Program-made: the position numbers and the translations under genes
Source: an uncultured Tateyamaria sp.
Lineage (GTDB): Bacteria > Pseudomonadota > Alphaproteobacteria > Rhodobacterales > Rhodobacteraceae
DNA length: 64,000 bases
Direction: 5' to 3'
Assembly (NCBI RefSeq): GCF_947503415.1
Contig: NZ_CANNDS010000004.1
Span: 329,791 to 393,790, forward strand
The notes under the pieces: generated by a model
Seen by the model: the letters and a program-made list of their open reading frames with translations, nothing else
Told to the model about the DNA's origin: nothing
Database searches by the model: none
In this document: positions 8,474 to 17,369 of the stretch, piece by piece
Layout of the letters: every line of letters starts with the position of its first letter
Numbering within the stretch: position 1 is the first letter of the stretch

Positions 8474-8941
8474 TCAAATCAATCTCGGATTTGTTCTTTC
8501 TTGAAGCTGAGCCTTAAGACCGTTCGGATAGAGTTCTAGGTTTCCACAATCCAGTTGTCTCACATCGTACCAACGTGCGACGCACTTTTCGCCATTGTCC
8601 TCAAAATACTCAATGGGCCCCAGTCCTTCGTATGCGGTAGCGGGGAAAGCCACTTCAGAGATAAAGGTGACTTCGTGTCCAACCACGCCCTGATGGGTAT
8701 ATATATTCTCCAGAACCATTGGCTTACCAATCACTTCAACAGCAACCCCAAGTTCTTCATCGAACTCCCGTATAAGTGCATCGTGCCACGTTTCACCAAA
8801 TTCGAGCCGACCACCAAGAGGCCTGACGCCTTTCACAGTTCCATCGTCAAGATAGATTTCACTCGCGAGCAACAGTCCATTGCGCCAGACAAGGCCAAGC
8901 GCTTTCACCTGTATATGCTGTTGAGGTCGCCAAACATTCAT
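8474..8941 (-). CDS. NUDIX hydrolase
   Basis: 155 residues. The Nudix box runs from about Gly43 to Val66 (GGRLEFGETWHDALIREF then DEELGV) with all catalytic acidic residues in place, so the protein should hydrolyse a nucleoside diphosphate linked to another moiety, using divalent metal. Substrate unknown. Local base composition is noticeably more A/T-rich than the flanking coaD and gap genes, which could indicate recent acquisition. It converges with coaD (27-base gap). Confidence 0.88.
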   Translation of the reverse strand: MNVWRPQQHIQVKALGLVWRNGLLLASEIYLDDGTVKGVRPLGGRLEFGETWHDALIREFDEELGVAVEVIGKPMVLENIYTHQGVVGHEVTFISEVAFPATAYEGLGPIEYFEDNGEKCVARWYDVRQLDCGNLELYPNGLKAQLQERTNPRLI

Positions 8942-9025
8942 GCCCGATACCTACTATTGTAGGTTTTCGTGTCGAGGTAGGTTTGGGCTCAGGTCTGCCA
9001 TTTGAGCCACTGACCGCCACCCCCC

Positions 9026-9055
9026 AAAAAAAAGAGGCACCTCTTTGGGTGCCTC
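9026..9055 (-). terminator. Intrinsic terminator of first gap gene
   Basis: Perfect 8-bp stem (GAGGCACC at 9034-9041, GGTGCCTC at 9048-9055) with a six-base loop; read on the minus strand it is followed by eight consecutive Ts (9026-9033). It lies 27 bases past the gap stop codon. Confidence 0.9.
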
Positions 9056-9081
9056 CTTGAACGCAGATTAACAGCTTGGAC

Positions 9082-10086
9082 TTACAGATACTTGCCCATT
9101 TCGACCGCTGTGTCGCCCATGCGGTTCGAGAAGCCCCATTCGTTGTCGTACCAGCTGAGGATACGGACCATGTTGCCGTCCATGACCTTGGTCTGGTCGG
9201 TGGCAAAAATCGACGAATGCGGGTCATGGTTGAAGTCCATCGACACCAGTTTGGCATCGGTCACACCCAATACGCCCTTCAGCGGGCCAGAGGCAGCGGC
9301 GGCGCTCATCGCGGCATTGATCTGCTCGGGCGTGACATCGCGGTCCACTTCGACCGTCAGGTCGACGCAGGACACGTTCGGCGTGGGCACGCGGATGGCG
9401 ACGCCGTCCAGCTTGCCGTTCAGCTCCGGCATCACCAGACCCACGGCCTTGGCCGCACCGGTGGATGTGGGGATCATGGACAGGGCCGCCGCGCGGGCGC
9501 GGTAGAGGTCCTTGTGCATCGTGTCCAGCGTCGGCTGATCGCCGGTATAGCTGTGCACGGTGGTCATGAAGCCGCGCTTGATGCCGAACTGGTCGTGCAG
9601 GACCTTGGCCACAGGCGTCAGGCAATTCGTGGTGCAGGACGCGTTCGACACGATCACATCGTCACCCGACAGCGTGTCGTGGTTCACACCATACACGATC
9701 GTCTTGTCGGCATCCTTGCCGGGGGCAGAGATCAGAACGCGGCTCGACCCATTCTCAAGATGCGCCTGGCAGGCGTCCTTGGACGTGAAGATGCCGGTGC
9801 ATTCCAGCACGATGTCCACATGGCCCCAGGGCAGGTCTGCGGGGTTCCGCTCTGCCGTGACCTTGATTGGGCCGTGGCCCACGTCGATGCTGTCGCCCGC
9901 GACCGTAACCTTTGCAGGGAAACGGCCATGCACGCTGTCATATTGCAGCAGGTGGGCGTTTGTTTCGACGGGGCCGAGGTCGTTGATCGCGACCACCTCG
10001 ATATCTGTACGACCGCTTTCGACGATCGCGCGCAGCACGTTGCGCCCGATGCGCCCGAACCCGTTGATTGCAACTTTGATGGCCAT
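9082..10086 (-). CDS. gap: Type I glyceraldehyde-3-phosphate dehydrogenase (first copy)
   Basis: 334 residues. The N-terminal NAD site is [19 protein letters not shown], the catalytic cysteine is in [10 protein letters not shown] (about residue 154) and the C-terminal [12 protein letters not shown] is present. It phosphorylates and oxidises glyceraldehyde-3-phosphate to 1,3-bisphosphoglycerate. Start at 10086 chosen to match the family N-terminus. A 47-aa membrane protein gene and a second gap lie just upstream on the same strand. Which copy is glycolytic and which gluconeogenic cannot be told from sequence alone. Confidence 0.95.
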   Translation of the reverse strand: MAIKVAINGFGRIGRNVLRAIVESGRTDIEVVAINDLGPVETNAHLLQYDSVHGRFPAKVTVAGDSIDVGHGPIKVTAERNPADLPWGHVDIVLECTGIFTSKDACQAHLENGSSRVLISAPGKDADKTIVYGVNHDTLSGDDVIVSNASCTTNCLTPVAKVLHDQFGIKRGFMTTVHSYTGDQPTLDTMHKDLYRARAAALSMIPTSTGAAKAVGLVMPELNGKLDGVAIRVPTPNVSCVDLTVEVDRDVTPEQINAAMSAAAASGPLKGVLGVTDAKLVSMDFNHDPHSSIFATDQTKVMDGNMVRILSWYDNEWGFSNRMGDTAVEMGKYL

Positions 10087-10229
10087 GGTATCCCCCATGT
10101 CTGGTGTCAGATTGGTGTCTGAACGCAGGCCCGAAGCTCCGGTCTGCGCCGTTACCGCTAACAAAGGCAAATGCGCGCAATTGTCAACCGGGGGTGGCGC
10201 TCAAAACCCTGCGACATGTGGGGCAGGCA

Positions 10230-10373
10230 TCATCGCCAGAAGGCGAGCCACTCCAGCAGTTCCGCGAATTTCTTGCCGAGAAAGATCAGGTGCTCCATCC
10301 CGTAAAGCATCACGTCTGTTACAATCGCACCAATGATCAACAGGGCGAGAACAAGAGCGATGCGGTTGGTCAT
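10230..10373 (-). CDS. 47-aa single-pass membrane protein between the two gap genes
   Basis: 47 residues: one hydrophobic segment (residues 5-25, IALVLALLIIGAIVTDVMLY) and an amphipathic tail FLGKKFAELLEWLAFWR. An ATG at 10373 and TGA at 10230-10232 bound the frame. It sits between two gap genes on the same strand, 143 bases before the first. The regular TM-plus-aromatic-tail pattern argues that it is real. Function unknown; a small membrane-anchored partner is possible but untested. Confidence 0.75.
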   Translation of the reverse strand: MTNRIALVLALLIIGAIVTDVMLYGMEHLIFLGKKFAELLEWLAFWR

Positions 10374-10391
10374 GGGGCTTGGATCACAACG

Positions 10392-10424
10392 AAAAAGGGC
10401 AGGGCTCTTGTGACAGCCCCGCCC
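10392..10424 (-). terminator. Intrinsic terminator of second gap gene
   Basis: 10-bp stem with one G-U pair (10397-10406 with 10415-10424), eight-base loop, and on the minus strand a run of five Ts (10392-10396). It ends the upstream gap transcript 25 bases after its stop and just before the 47-aa gene. Confidence 0.85.
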
Positions 10425-10448
10425 GATGCTTGCAAGTTGTGGTGTCGA

Positions 10449-11450
10449 TCAGGTTAACCGGCCCATGGCGACAGCAACATCTGCCATGCGCACCGAAAAA
10501 GCCCATTCGTTGTCGTACCATGCGAGGACCCGCACCAGCCTGTTGCCCACCACCTTGGTCTGGTCAGGCGCAAAGATCGACGAGTGTTCAGTGTGGTTGA
10601 AATCGATGCTGACCTTCTGTTCGTCATCATAGGCCAGGACCCGGCCCATGGGGCCTGCCGCGGCTTCGGCCACGGCGGCGTTGACCTCTTTGACGCTCAC
10701 ATCGCGGCTGGCTTCGAATGTCAGGTCCACGGCGCTCACGTTTGGCGTGGGCACGCGCATGGCCGTGCCATCGAGCTTGCCTGCGAGGTTGGGCAGCACC
10801 TCGCCCAGTGCCTTGGCTGCACCGGTTGAGGTCGGGATCATGGCCATCGCAGCCGCCCGGGCGCGGTAAAGGTCATCGTGCCGACGGTCCAGCGTGGGCT
10901 GGTCACCGGTGTAGCTGTGGATTGTGGTCATTACCCCGCGCTCTATGCCGATGGCACGATCCAGCACCTTCGCCAGCGGGGCGAGGCAGTTGGTGGTGCA
11001 CGAACCGTTGGAGATCATGCGATCATTGGCTGCCAGCTGTTCATCGTTCACGCCGAACACAACGGTCTTGTCCACGTTCTTGCCCGGAGCGGACAACAGC
11101 ACCTTGTTCGCGCCACGCTCGAAATGCGCCTTGGCTTTTTCGCCGTCGTTGAACTTGCCCGTGCATTCCAGCACCACGTCACAGCCGGTCCAGTCCAGTT
11201 CATTCATGTCGTAGGTCGACATCATCCGGATCGGGCCGCGGCCCAAATCCATCGTGTCGTTGGACAAAGTGATCTCGTTCGGAAAGCGGCCATGCACGCT
11301 GTCGTATTTCATCAGATGCGCTGCCGTCGCCAGCGGGCCGGTGGCATTCACGGCCACCACGTCGATGTCGTTGCGCAGCGATGTGGCGATGTGGGACAGG
11401 GTGCAGCGGCCGATGCGCCCAAACCCGTTGATGCCGACTTTGATGGTCAT
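10449..11450 (-). CDS. gap: Type I glyceraldehyde-3-phosphate dehydrogenase (second copy)
   Basis: 333 residues with [20 protein letters not shown], catalytic SNGSCTTNCL and C-terminal WYDNEWAFSVRM. It is clearly paralogous to the copy at 9082-10086 but diverged across the whole length, so the pair is an old duplication, not a recent one. The start at 11450 fits the family N-terminus; longer in-frame extension was rejected. The upstream intergenic region holds LacI-type-looking palindromes, consistent with carbon-source control. Confidence 0.94.
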   Translation of the reverse strand: MTIKVGINGFGRIGRCTLSHIATSLRNDIDVVAVNATGPLATAAHLMKYDSVHGRFPNEITLSNDTMDLGRGPIRMMSTYDMNELDWTGCDVVLECTGKFNDGEKAKAHFERGANKVLLSAPGKNVDKTVVFGVNDEQLAANDRMISNGSCTTNCLAPLAKVLDRAIGIERGVMTTIHSYTGDQPTLDRRHDDLYRARAAAMAMIPTSTGAAKALGEVLPNLAGKLDGTAMRVPTPNVSAVDLTFEASRDVSVKEVNAAVAEAAAGPMGRVLAYDDEQKVSIDFNHTEHSSIFAPDQTKVVGNRLVRVLAWYDNEWAFSVRMADVAVAMGRLT

Positions 11451-11546
11451 GGTTCCGTGGTCCTTCCGCAAGGGGCAGCTTTTGTTTGCACAGGTGATAG
11501 CCGCCGCACCGCAGCGTGAGAAGGGAAAAGACACAAATAATCAGAG

Positions 11547-11626
11547 TGTTAGCGATAAAGGTGTTCCGTTGTATACAGTTCGCGCTAACAGTTTGTGGAA
11601 CCATCTGCGTATGTTATGCGCTAACG
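11547..11626. promoter_or_regulatory. Three operator-like sites upstream of the second gap and DUF808 genes
   Basis: TGTTAGCGATAAAG (11547-11560), AGTTCGCGCTAACA (11577-11590) and GTTATGCGCTAACG (11613-11626) are variants of a GTTAGCGCTAAC-like palindrome. The first two centres are 30 bp apart, the last two about 37 bp. They lie in the divergent gap/DUF808 intergenic region. LacI-family regulators of central carbon metabolism in Rhodobacteraceae use palindromes of this sort; the identity of the regulator is inferred. Confidence 0.5.
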
Positions 11627-11653
11627 TAAACAAGTCGCGAGGGAGCGGGCAGG

Positions 11654-12628
11654 ATGAGTGGACTTTTGGCCCTGTTGGATGATGTGGCGGGAATCGCCAA
11701 GGTGGCGGCTGCATCGGTCGATGACGTGATCGGGCAGGCGGCCAAAGCGGGGGCCAAGGCAGCGGGGGCCGTGATTGACGACGCCGCTGTGACACCCAAA
11801 TATGTGGACGGATTTGCCGCCGATCGCGAATTGCCCGTCATCTGGCGAATTGCCAAAGGCTCCTTCAAGAACAAGCTCGTTTACCTGTTGCCCGTAGGTC
11901 TGGCCTTGTCGGCCTTTGCCCCATGGGCCATTCCGCCGCTTCTGATGCTTGGCGGCGCGTATCTGTGTTTCGAAGGTGCCGAGAAGGTCGCTCATGTTTT
12001 GGGCTGGGGCCACGGGCACGAGGATTACGCAGGCAAGGAGCAGGAAGTGCAGGACCCTGCACATCTGGAGGAGCAAAAGGCCCAAGGGGCGATCAAGACT
12101 GATTTTATTCTGTCGGCCGAAATCATGACCATTGCATTGTCTGCGATCCCGGAAAGCAATTTCTGGATGGAGGCCGCAACGCTTGCCGCCGTCGCCATCA
12201 TGATCACGATTGCGGTCTACGGCTCTGTCGCATTGATCGTGAAAGCGGACGACGTCGGCCTTGCCATGGCCAATCGCGGTCGTTTGGGGCTGACGCGATC
12301 ATTGGGGCGCGGGATCGTCAAGGTGATGCCCGGTTTCATGAAACTTCTGACAATCGTCGGCACCGCAGCCATGCTTTGGGTCGGTGGATCCATCATCGTG
12401 CATGGTTTGGCCGAGATGGGCTGGCACGCGCCCGAAGAGATCATCTATGGCCTGGGCAAATCGGTAGGAGCGATGTTTGAGGGAGGCTCCGGTTTTGCAT
12501 CCTGGGCGACCAAGGCTGCGGTTGACGGCGTTCTGGGGCTCGCTCTTGGGTTTGTGCTGATCCCGATTGGGGAAAAGCTGGTCACTCCGATCTGGCGCGG
12601 TGTGACATCCAAACTGTCGAACGCCTGA
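11654..12628 (+). CDS. DUF808 (YedI-family) inner-membrane protein
   Basis: 324 residues opening MSGLLALLDDVAGIAKVAA and containing TPKYVDGF and DFILSAEIM, the recognisable blocks of the DUF808 family. About five hydrophobic segments: near residues 80-105, 160-175, 180-200, 235-255 and 285-305. Function unknown for the family. It is divergent from the second gap gene and shares its operator-bearing upstream region. Confidence 0.88.
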   Translation: MSGLLALLDDVAGIAKVAAASVDDVIGQAAKAGAKAAGAVIDDAAVTPKYVDGFAADRELPVIWRIAKGSFKNKLVYLLPVGLALSAFAPWAIPPLLMLGGAYLCFEGAEKVAHVLGWGHGHEDYAGKEQEVQDPAHLEEQKAQGAIKTDFILSAEIMTIALSAIPESNFWMEAATLAAVAIMITIAVYGSVALIVKADDVGLAMANRGRLGLTRSLGRGIVKVMPGFMKLLTIVGTAAMLWVGGSIIVHGLAEMGWHAPEEIIYGLGKSVGAMFEGGSGFASWATKAAVDGVLGLALGFVLIPIGEKLVTPIWRGVTSKLSNA

Positions 12629-12655
12629 TGAGTGCGCTACGTCACACCCACGCAG

Positions 12656-12922
12656 TCACCCCGTCGAATCGGCGTGTGATTTGACGCTCGTTTCGGCGTT
12701 GGCGATGGCAATGTTGGTTGGAGTGACGCTGACGGATTTGGCATCTTGCGAAGGGCAGTCGTTTTCTTCACGTCGTGCAACGACAAGGGCTAAAGCGACC
12801 AAAACAAAGGCTCCACCACATGAGTAGACAATGAGCGCCATCCACCAGCCGCTGCCCATCAGCAACGCGGTAACTGCGGCTGCAGCGGCGAAAAACGCTG
12901 AAATAATCACTACACCAATCAC
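12656..12922 (-). CDS. Small two-TM membrane protein, unknown
   Basis: 88 residues with two hydrophobic helices (about residues 3-22 and 27-50), a short loop containing GSGWW, and a polar C-terminal tail of about 38 residues. No family recognised. It converges with the DUF808 gene, 27 bases away. Confidence 0.6.
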   Translation of the reverse strand: MIGVVIISAFFAAAAAVTALLMGSGWWMALIVYSCGGAFVLVALALVVARREENDCPSQDAKSVSVTPTNIAIANAETSVKSHADSTG

Positions 12923-13038
12923 ATGCAGCCTTTGATTACCTTCTATGGTTGAATCCGTTTATTTTTGCCCTTGCCTGAACATTTGTTACCAAATCAATAC
13001 ACTGGTTTGTGTCAGGGGGCCAGTTGGCCCCTAAAACG

Positions 13039-15054
13039 TTATATAAGTTCCTTCGCGCGTTCGACCACAACGTCCGACGTAATGCCGAACTTTTCGAACA
13101 GGACGTTGGCGGGTGCGGATGCCCCGAAGTCGTCCATGCCAACGAAATCTGCCTTGTTTGCCTTGCCGCGCTCACCCAGCAACCATTGGTCCCACCCTTG
13201 GCGCACAGCGGCTTCGATCCCGACACGCACAGGCCCTGCAGGCAGCACCTTGCGGCGATAACTCTCGTCCTGCTGTGCAAAAAGCTCCATGCAGGGCATC
13301 GAGACAACCCGGCACCCGATGCCCGCGTCCTGCAGTTTGGCGCGCGCATCCATCGCAATGGAGACTTCGGACCCAGAGGCGATCAGAATCACCTGCCGCT
13401 TGCCTTCAGCGTCAGCCAGGACATACGCGCCTTGCGCCGTCATGTTCTTCAACTTGTGCTCGGTCCGCACGGTGGGAAGGCCCTGACGGGTCAGGGACAG
13501 AACCGACGGTGTTTCGGTGGATGACAGCGCCAGTTCCCACGCCTCGGCGGTCTCAACGGCGTCTGCGGGTCGGAACACATGTGTGTTGGGCGTGGCGCGG
13601 CTGATCGCCAGATGCTCGACCGGTTGGTGCGTGGGGCCATCTTCGCCCAGGCCAATGCTGTCATGGGTCATGACAAAGACCGTTGGGATTTTCATCAGTG
13701 CCGCCAGTCGCATGGCGGGGCGGGCATAGTCCGTGAAACACATGAACGTGCCGCCATAGGGGCGCAGACCGCCATGCAGGGCCATGCCGTTCATCGCGGC
13801 AGCCATGCCGTGTTCGCGAATGCCCCAATAGATGTAACGGCCCTTGCGGTTGTCGGTGTCGAACACACCCAGATCGCCTGTCTTGGTGTTGTTCGATCCC
13901 GTCAAGTCGGCAGAGCCGCCCACGGTTTCGGGCATGATCGGGTTGATAACCTCCAACGCTTTTTCCGATGCGGCCCGCGTCGCCAGCTTGGGCGCGCTTT
14001 CCGACATCTGTTTTTTGAAGGCTTTGACCGTGGCCGACAGCTTCTTCGGCACCTCGCGGGCAAGGGTGCGGTTGAACTGCGCCTGTTTCGAGCCTGAGAC
14101 GGATGCAAATCGTTCTTCCCATGCCGCGCGCGCCTCTGCGCCTCGGGTGCCAATAGCTTCCCATGCCGCTTTCACGTCTGCGGGCACATCAAACGGGCCG
14201 GTGGTCCAGCCATAGGCCGCCTTGGCATCTTGCAACTGACCCTGATCGGTCAAAGCGCCGTGGCCCTTGGACGTGTCCTGAGCCGCATGACCCAGCGCGA
14301 TGTGGGTCTTGCAAGCGATCATCGTGGGCTTGCTCTGGCTTTTCGCCTTGGTGATGGCGGCATCGATGGCCTCTGGGTCGTGCCCGTCGATCTCGATCAC
14401 GGCCCAGCCTGCGGATTTGAAGCGCTGTGGCTGGTCGGTGGCGTCTGCCAGCGAAACGGGGCCGTCGATGGTGATGTTGTTGTTGTCCCAGAACACGATC
14501 AGCTTGCTCAGCTGATGGCGACCTGCCAGCGTGATCGCCTCTTGGCTCACACCTTCCATCAGACAACCGTCCCCGGCGATGGCATATGTATAGTGATCGA
14601 CGATCTTCTTTCCGTATTGCGCGCGCAGGATTTCCTCGGCCATGGCAAAGCCTACAGCGTTGGAAATACCCTGACCCAACGGGCCGGTGGTCGTCTCGAT
14701 CCCCTTGGCGTGGCCGTATTCCGGGTGGCCTGCGGTGATGGCACCCCACTGGCGGAAGTTCTTGACCTGCTCCAGCGTCATGTCCTCGTAGCCCGTCAGG
14801 TGCAGCAGCGAATAGAGCAGCATCGACCCGTGACCGGCAGACAGGATAAACCGGTCGCGGTCGGGCCAGTCGGGGGCCTTGGCATCGAATTTCAGGTGTT
14901 TTTCGTAGAGAACGGTGGCGACATCGGCCATCCCCATGGGCATGCCGGAGTGGCCGGAATTGGCGGCTGCAACGGCGTCCAGCGTCAATGCGCGGATGGC
15001 GGTCGCCTTGGACCAGTGGTCAGGGTGGGCGGTGCGAAGGGCTGTCAGATCCAC
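13039..15054 (-). CDS. tkt: Transketolase
   Basis: 671 residues, full length. The thiamine-diphosphate region is visible ([13 protein letters not shown] and [13 protein letters not shown]), with SGHSGMPMG near the N-terminus and the pyrimidine-domain [20 protein letters not shown]. It moves two-carbon ketol units between sugar phosphates in the pentose phosphate pathway. The start appears to be GTG at 15054 with an AAGGACGAG element upstream; no ATG fits better. The two gap genes lie about 1.6 kb downstream with the DUF808 gene between, making this a central-carbon neighbourhood. Confidence 0.95.
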   Translation of the reverse strand: MDLTALRTAHPDHWSKATAIRALTLDAVAAANSGHSGMPMGMADVATVLYEKHLKFDAKAPDWPDRDRFILSAGHGSMLLYSLLHLTGYEDMTLEQVKNFRQWGAITAGHPEYGHAKGIETTTGPLGQGISNAVGFAMAEEILRAQYGKKIVDHYTYAIAGDGCLMEGVSQEAITLAGRHQLSKLIVFWDNNNITIDGPVSLADATDQPQRFKSAGWAVIEIDGHDPEAIDAAITKAKSQSKPTMIACKTHIALGHAAQDTSKGHGALTDQGQLQDAKAAYGWTTGPFDVPADVKAAWEAIGTRGAEARAAWEERFASVSGSKQAQFNRTLAREVPKKLSATVKAFKKQMSESAPKLATRAASEKALEVINPIMPETVGGSADLTGSNNTKTGDLGVFDTDNRKGRYIYWGIREHGMAAAMNGMALHGGLRPYGGTFMCFTDYARPAMRLAALMKIPTVFVMTHDSIGLGEDGPTHQPVEHLAISRATPNTHVFRPADAVETAEAWELALSSTETPSVLSLTRQGLPTVRTEHKLKNMTAQGAYVLADAEGKRQVILIASGSEVSIAMDARAKLQDAGIGCRVVSMPCMELFAQQDESYRRKVLPAGPVRVGIEAAVRQGWDQWLLGERGKANKADFVGMDDFGASAPANVLFEKFGITSDVVVERAKELI

Positions 15055-15330
15055 GGAAAATGCTCGTCCTTAAGGGTTTGGTTTGAGGCTGCATATCAGG
15101 CAAAGGCCAAAGATCAAGGCGATCCGCAGTTGCAAACAGGGGCCTTGGGGCATCGGCGGTGAGTTGCTACATCAAAGCCGCCCGCCAAGTGCTTGATCGC
15201 AAAGGGGGGCGCATTTCGAGATTGCATTGGATACACTCGACGGCGACGGAACGGGAAATCGATTCGAATAGGCCCGGCGGGTGGGACCGACGCGCCTGAG
15301 TGCAAAAGAAAAAGGGGACAGGCACCTAAA

Positions 15331-15822
15331 ATGAGCGACATCGACGCATTGCAACAGCGGCTGACCGCCGCAATGGACCGAATTGCAACCGGCCTTGGTG
15401 GGCTGGATGCGGCGGGGGCCGATGACACGGCAGCCCTTCAAGCCGCACTTGATGACGAAAAGGTTGTCAACGCGCAGTTGACCGAAAGGGTGCGCAGGCT
15501 CTCCGAACGGCAGGACAGCGCCGAGGCGGACGCGAAGGCCGCCACCGCGGCGGCTGAGACGCGCATGTCCGAGCTTGATCTTGAACTGCAACGGTTGCGC
15601 AAGGCCAATGAACAGCTGCGCGAATCGAACGCGGCCCTTCGCGCTGCAAATGAGGACGGGGTAGGTGAGCCGCACCTCATCAACAAGTCCATGATGGCCG
15701 AGCTTGAAGGCCTGCGGGCGGCACGTGCCGCTGACGTGGCCGAAGCCAGCAGCATCATCGGGGCGCTGACCCCGCTTCTTGATCAACTCGAAGCTCCGGA
15801 AGAGGAGGACGCAGATGCCTGA
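15331..15822 (+). CDS. Coiled-coil protein upstream of zapA
   Basis: 163 residues dominated by heptad-like alpha-helix (about residues 40-125, rich in Ala, Glu, Leu and Arg), with no membrane segment. It begins MSDIDALQQRLTAAMDRI. The ATG at 15331 was chosen over an upstream in-frame start lying in poorly coding sequence. Its end overlaps the start of zapA by eight bases, so the pair is co-translated. A role in cell division together with ZapA is an inference from this coupling. Confidence 0.8.
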   Translation: MSDIDALQQRLTAAMDRIATGLGGLDAAGADDTAALQAALDDEKVVNAQLTERVRRLSERQDSAEADAKAATAAAETRMSELDLELQRLRKANEQLRESNAALRAANEDGVGEPHLINKSMMAELEGLRAARAADVAEASSIIGALTPLLDQLEAPEEEDADA

Positions 15823-16207
15823 GGTCACAATCCAAATCGGCGGTCGCCCGTTTCAGGTCGCCTGTCAGGTGGGCGAGGAAAGCTATCTGCATTCTGCCGC
15901 CAAGATGCTTGATGACGAAGCACAAGTGCTTGCCGACCAGGCAGGGCGGATGCCCGAGGCGCGGATGTTGCTGATGGCGGGTCTGATGCTCGCCGACAAG
16001 ACAGCAAGCGTCGAAGACCGTGTGGCCGAGGTCGAAGCCCAACTGGCGGAGCGCGAGGCCGAACTGGAAGGGCTGCGCACCATGGGGGCACCCGAGCCTG
16101 AGCGCATCGAAGTGCCCGTTGTGCCGGAAGCCGTCAAGGAAACGCTGGCTGAACTGGCCGCCCGCGCCGAAGCTCTGGCCGCAGAGGTTGATGAAAAGAC
16201 AGCGTAA
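15815..16207 (+). CDS. zapA: Cell division protein ZapA
   Basis: 130 residues: an N-terminal ZapA head (MPEVTIQIGGRPFQVACQVGEE, then YLHSAAKMLDDEA) and a C-terminal coiled coil (about residues 65-130). ZapA binds FtsZ and bundles protofilaments at the division ring. The ATG at 15815 overlaps the upstream coiled-coil gene. Length is somewhat longer than the common 100-residue form, as is usual in this group. Confidence 0.88.
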   Translation: MPEVTIQIGGRPFQVACQVGEESYLHSAAKMLDDEAQVLADQAGRMPEARMLLMAGLMLADKTASVEDRVAEVEAQLAEREAELEGLRTMGAPEPERIEVPVVPEAVKETLAELAARAEALAAEVDEKTA

Positions 16208-16235
16208 GGCGCCGCTTGCCGCGCCAAGCCGGGAT

Positions 16236-16266
16236 AAAAAAGGCGCGCTCATCGGGCGCGCCTTTT
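16236..16266. terminator. Bidirectional intrinsic terminator, zapA / grxD
   Basis: 7-bp GC stem (GGCGCGC at 16242-16248 with GCGCGCC at 16256-16262), extended by an A-run on the left and TTTT on the right, so it can work for both converging genes. Confidence 0.88.
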
Positions 16267-16305
16267 GTCTTACTGTAAGGCGCACGTGTCGTGCGCCCCG
16301 CCGGT

Positions 16306-16668
16306 TCAGCCGTTGGCTTCGCGGATTTTTTCGGCGGCGTCCTTGTCGTAAGTCACACCGTTCTCATCGAACAGCGTGTCCAACTCGCCCGACAACGTCA
16401 TCTCGGTGATGATGTCACAGCCCCCCACGAACTCGCCTTTGACGTAAAGCTGCGGAATGGTGGGCCAGTCCGAGAAATCCTTGATCCCTTGCCGGATCTC
16501 TTCATCGGACAGCACATTCACATCGGCAAAATCAACGCCCATGTAGTTCAGCACACCGGCCACACGGCTGGAAAAGCCGCATTGGGGCATCGACTTGGTG
16601 CCTTTCATATACAGCACAACGTCATTGGCCTTGTTGGTCTCGGTGATCCGGCTTGCGGCATCGCTCAT
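16306..16668 (-). CDS. grxD: Monothiol glutaredoxin, Grx4/GrxD type
   Basis: 120 residues with the CGFS active site ([12 protein letters not shown], Cys30) and the glutathione-binding [23 protein letters not shown] glutaredoxins carry [2Fe-2S] clusters with BolA partners and act in iron-sulfur trafficking. A bolA gene lies one small gene upstream in the same direction, supporting that role. Start at 16668 matches the family; longer extension rejected. Confidence 0.94.
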   Translation of the reverse strand: MSDAASRITETNKANDVVLYMKGTKSMPQCGFSSRVAGVLNYMGVDFADVNVLSDEEIRQGIKDFSDWPTIPQLYVKGEFVGGCDIITEMTLSGELDTLFDENGVTYDKDAAEKIREANG

Positions 16669-16669
16669 G

Positions 16670-16969
16670 TCATTTGCCTTTCTTTTGGAAGGCGCGGTGG
16701 TACCGCGCGGCATAGGTTTCATCTTCGGGCATTGGCGCCACATGTGTGCTGGACCGGGCAAAGAAACCGTCGCGCCCCATAACGGTCGGCAGGCGTTCGG
16801 CGGTGTCATTGGCGCGGGCGGCCTTGTCGATCACATCCAGATCCAACCCCTCCATGCCCAGCGGCACGGTGCGGTTCTGCCCCATGTCGTCCCGATTGGG
16901 ACGGCGATCTGCCAGCGGACGTCGCGGAGACCGCCGAAAGGGTGTGGTTATGATGCGCCACAACCCCAT
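16670..16969 (-). CDS. Unknown 99-aa protein between bolA and grxD
   Basis: 99 residues, basic N-terminus ([21 protein letters not shown]), no membrane segment, moderately acidic C-terminal half with [20 protein letters not shown]. It starts one base after the bolA stop and ends one base before the grxD ATG. This tight packing suggests a shared role with the BolA-Grx pair, but no family is recognised. Confidence 0.75.
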   Translation of the reverse strand: MGLWRIITTPFRRSPRRPLADRRPNRDDMGQNRTVPLGMEGLDLDVIDKAARANDTAERLPTVMGRDGFFARSSTHVAPMPEDETYAARYHRAFQKKGK

Positions 16970-16970
16970 G

Positions 16971-17210
16971 TCACGGTGCTTTGGTCGTAAGGGCCAGCGC
17001 GTGCAATTCACCATGGCTGCCGTCCATCTTGCCCTTCAGCGCCTTGGTGACGGCCCGGTGTTGCTGAACACGGTTCATCCCGGCAAAGGACGCATCGATC
17101 ACCTCGGCCGAGTAGTGATTTCCGTCACCTGCCAGATCACTGATGGTGATCTTGGCATCGGGAAAGCTTTCGCGGATCAGGTCTTCGATTTCCTGGGCTT
17201 GCATTGGCAT
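16971..17210 (-). CDS. BolA family protein
   Basis: 79 residues with the BolA core: QEIEDLIRESFPDAKITISDL, then the conserved segment SFAGMNRVQQHRAV with the histidine used for cluster binding, and GSHGELHALAL. BolA proteins form [2Fe-2S]-bridged dimers with CGFS glutaredoxins. Start at 17210 (ATG) or 17204 (ATG two codons later). It heads the bolA/unknown/grxD group. Confidence 0.9.
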   Translation of the reverse strand: MPMQAQEIEDLIRESFPDAKITISDLAGDGNHYSAEVIDASFAGMNRVQQHRAVTKALKGKMDGSHGELHALALTTKAP

Positions 17211-17369
17211 TTGAACGTCTCCAGCAGGTCTTGGAAAAGGATGTAGGGCGCAAGCCCCGGACACGCAAGCATTTGCGGTCGCACGGTGGTCTGTGCACGA
17301 CATGGGGTTGTGTCCGCGCCAGACCAGAGAGTACGCTTGGGCTGCATCCTTTCACCAGCAGCAGAGAGC

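Noticed and set aside
9076..10336. Long plus-strand frames opposite the first gap gene
   Set aside because: Antisense shadows typical of GC-rich third positions. No family signature.
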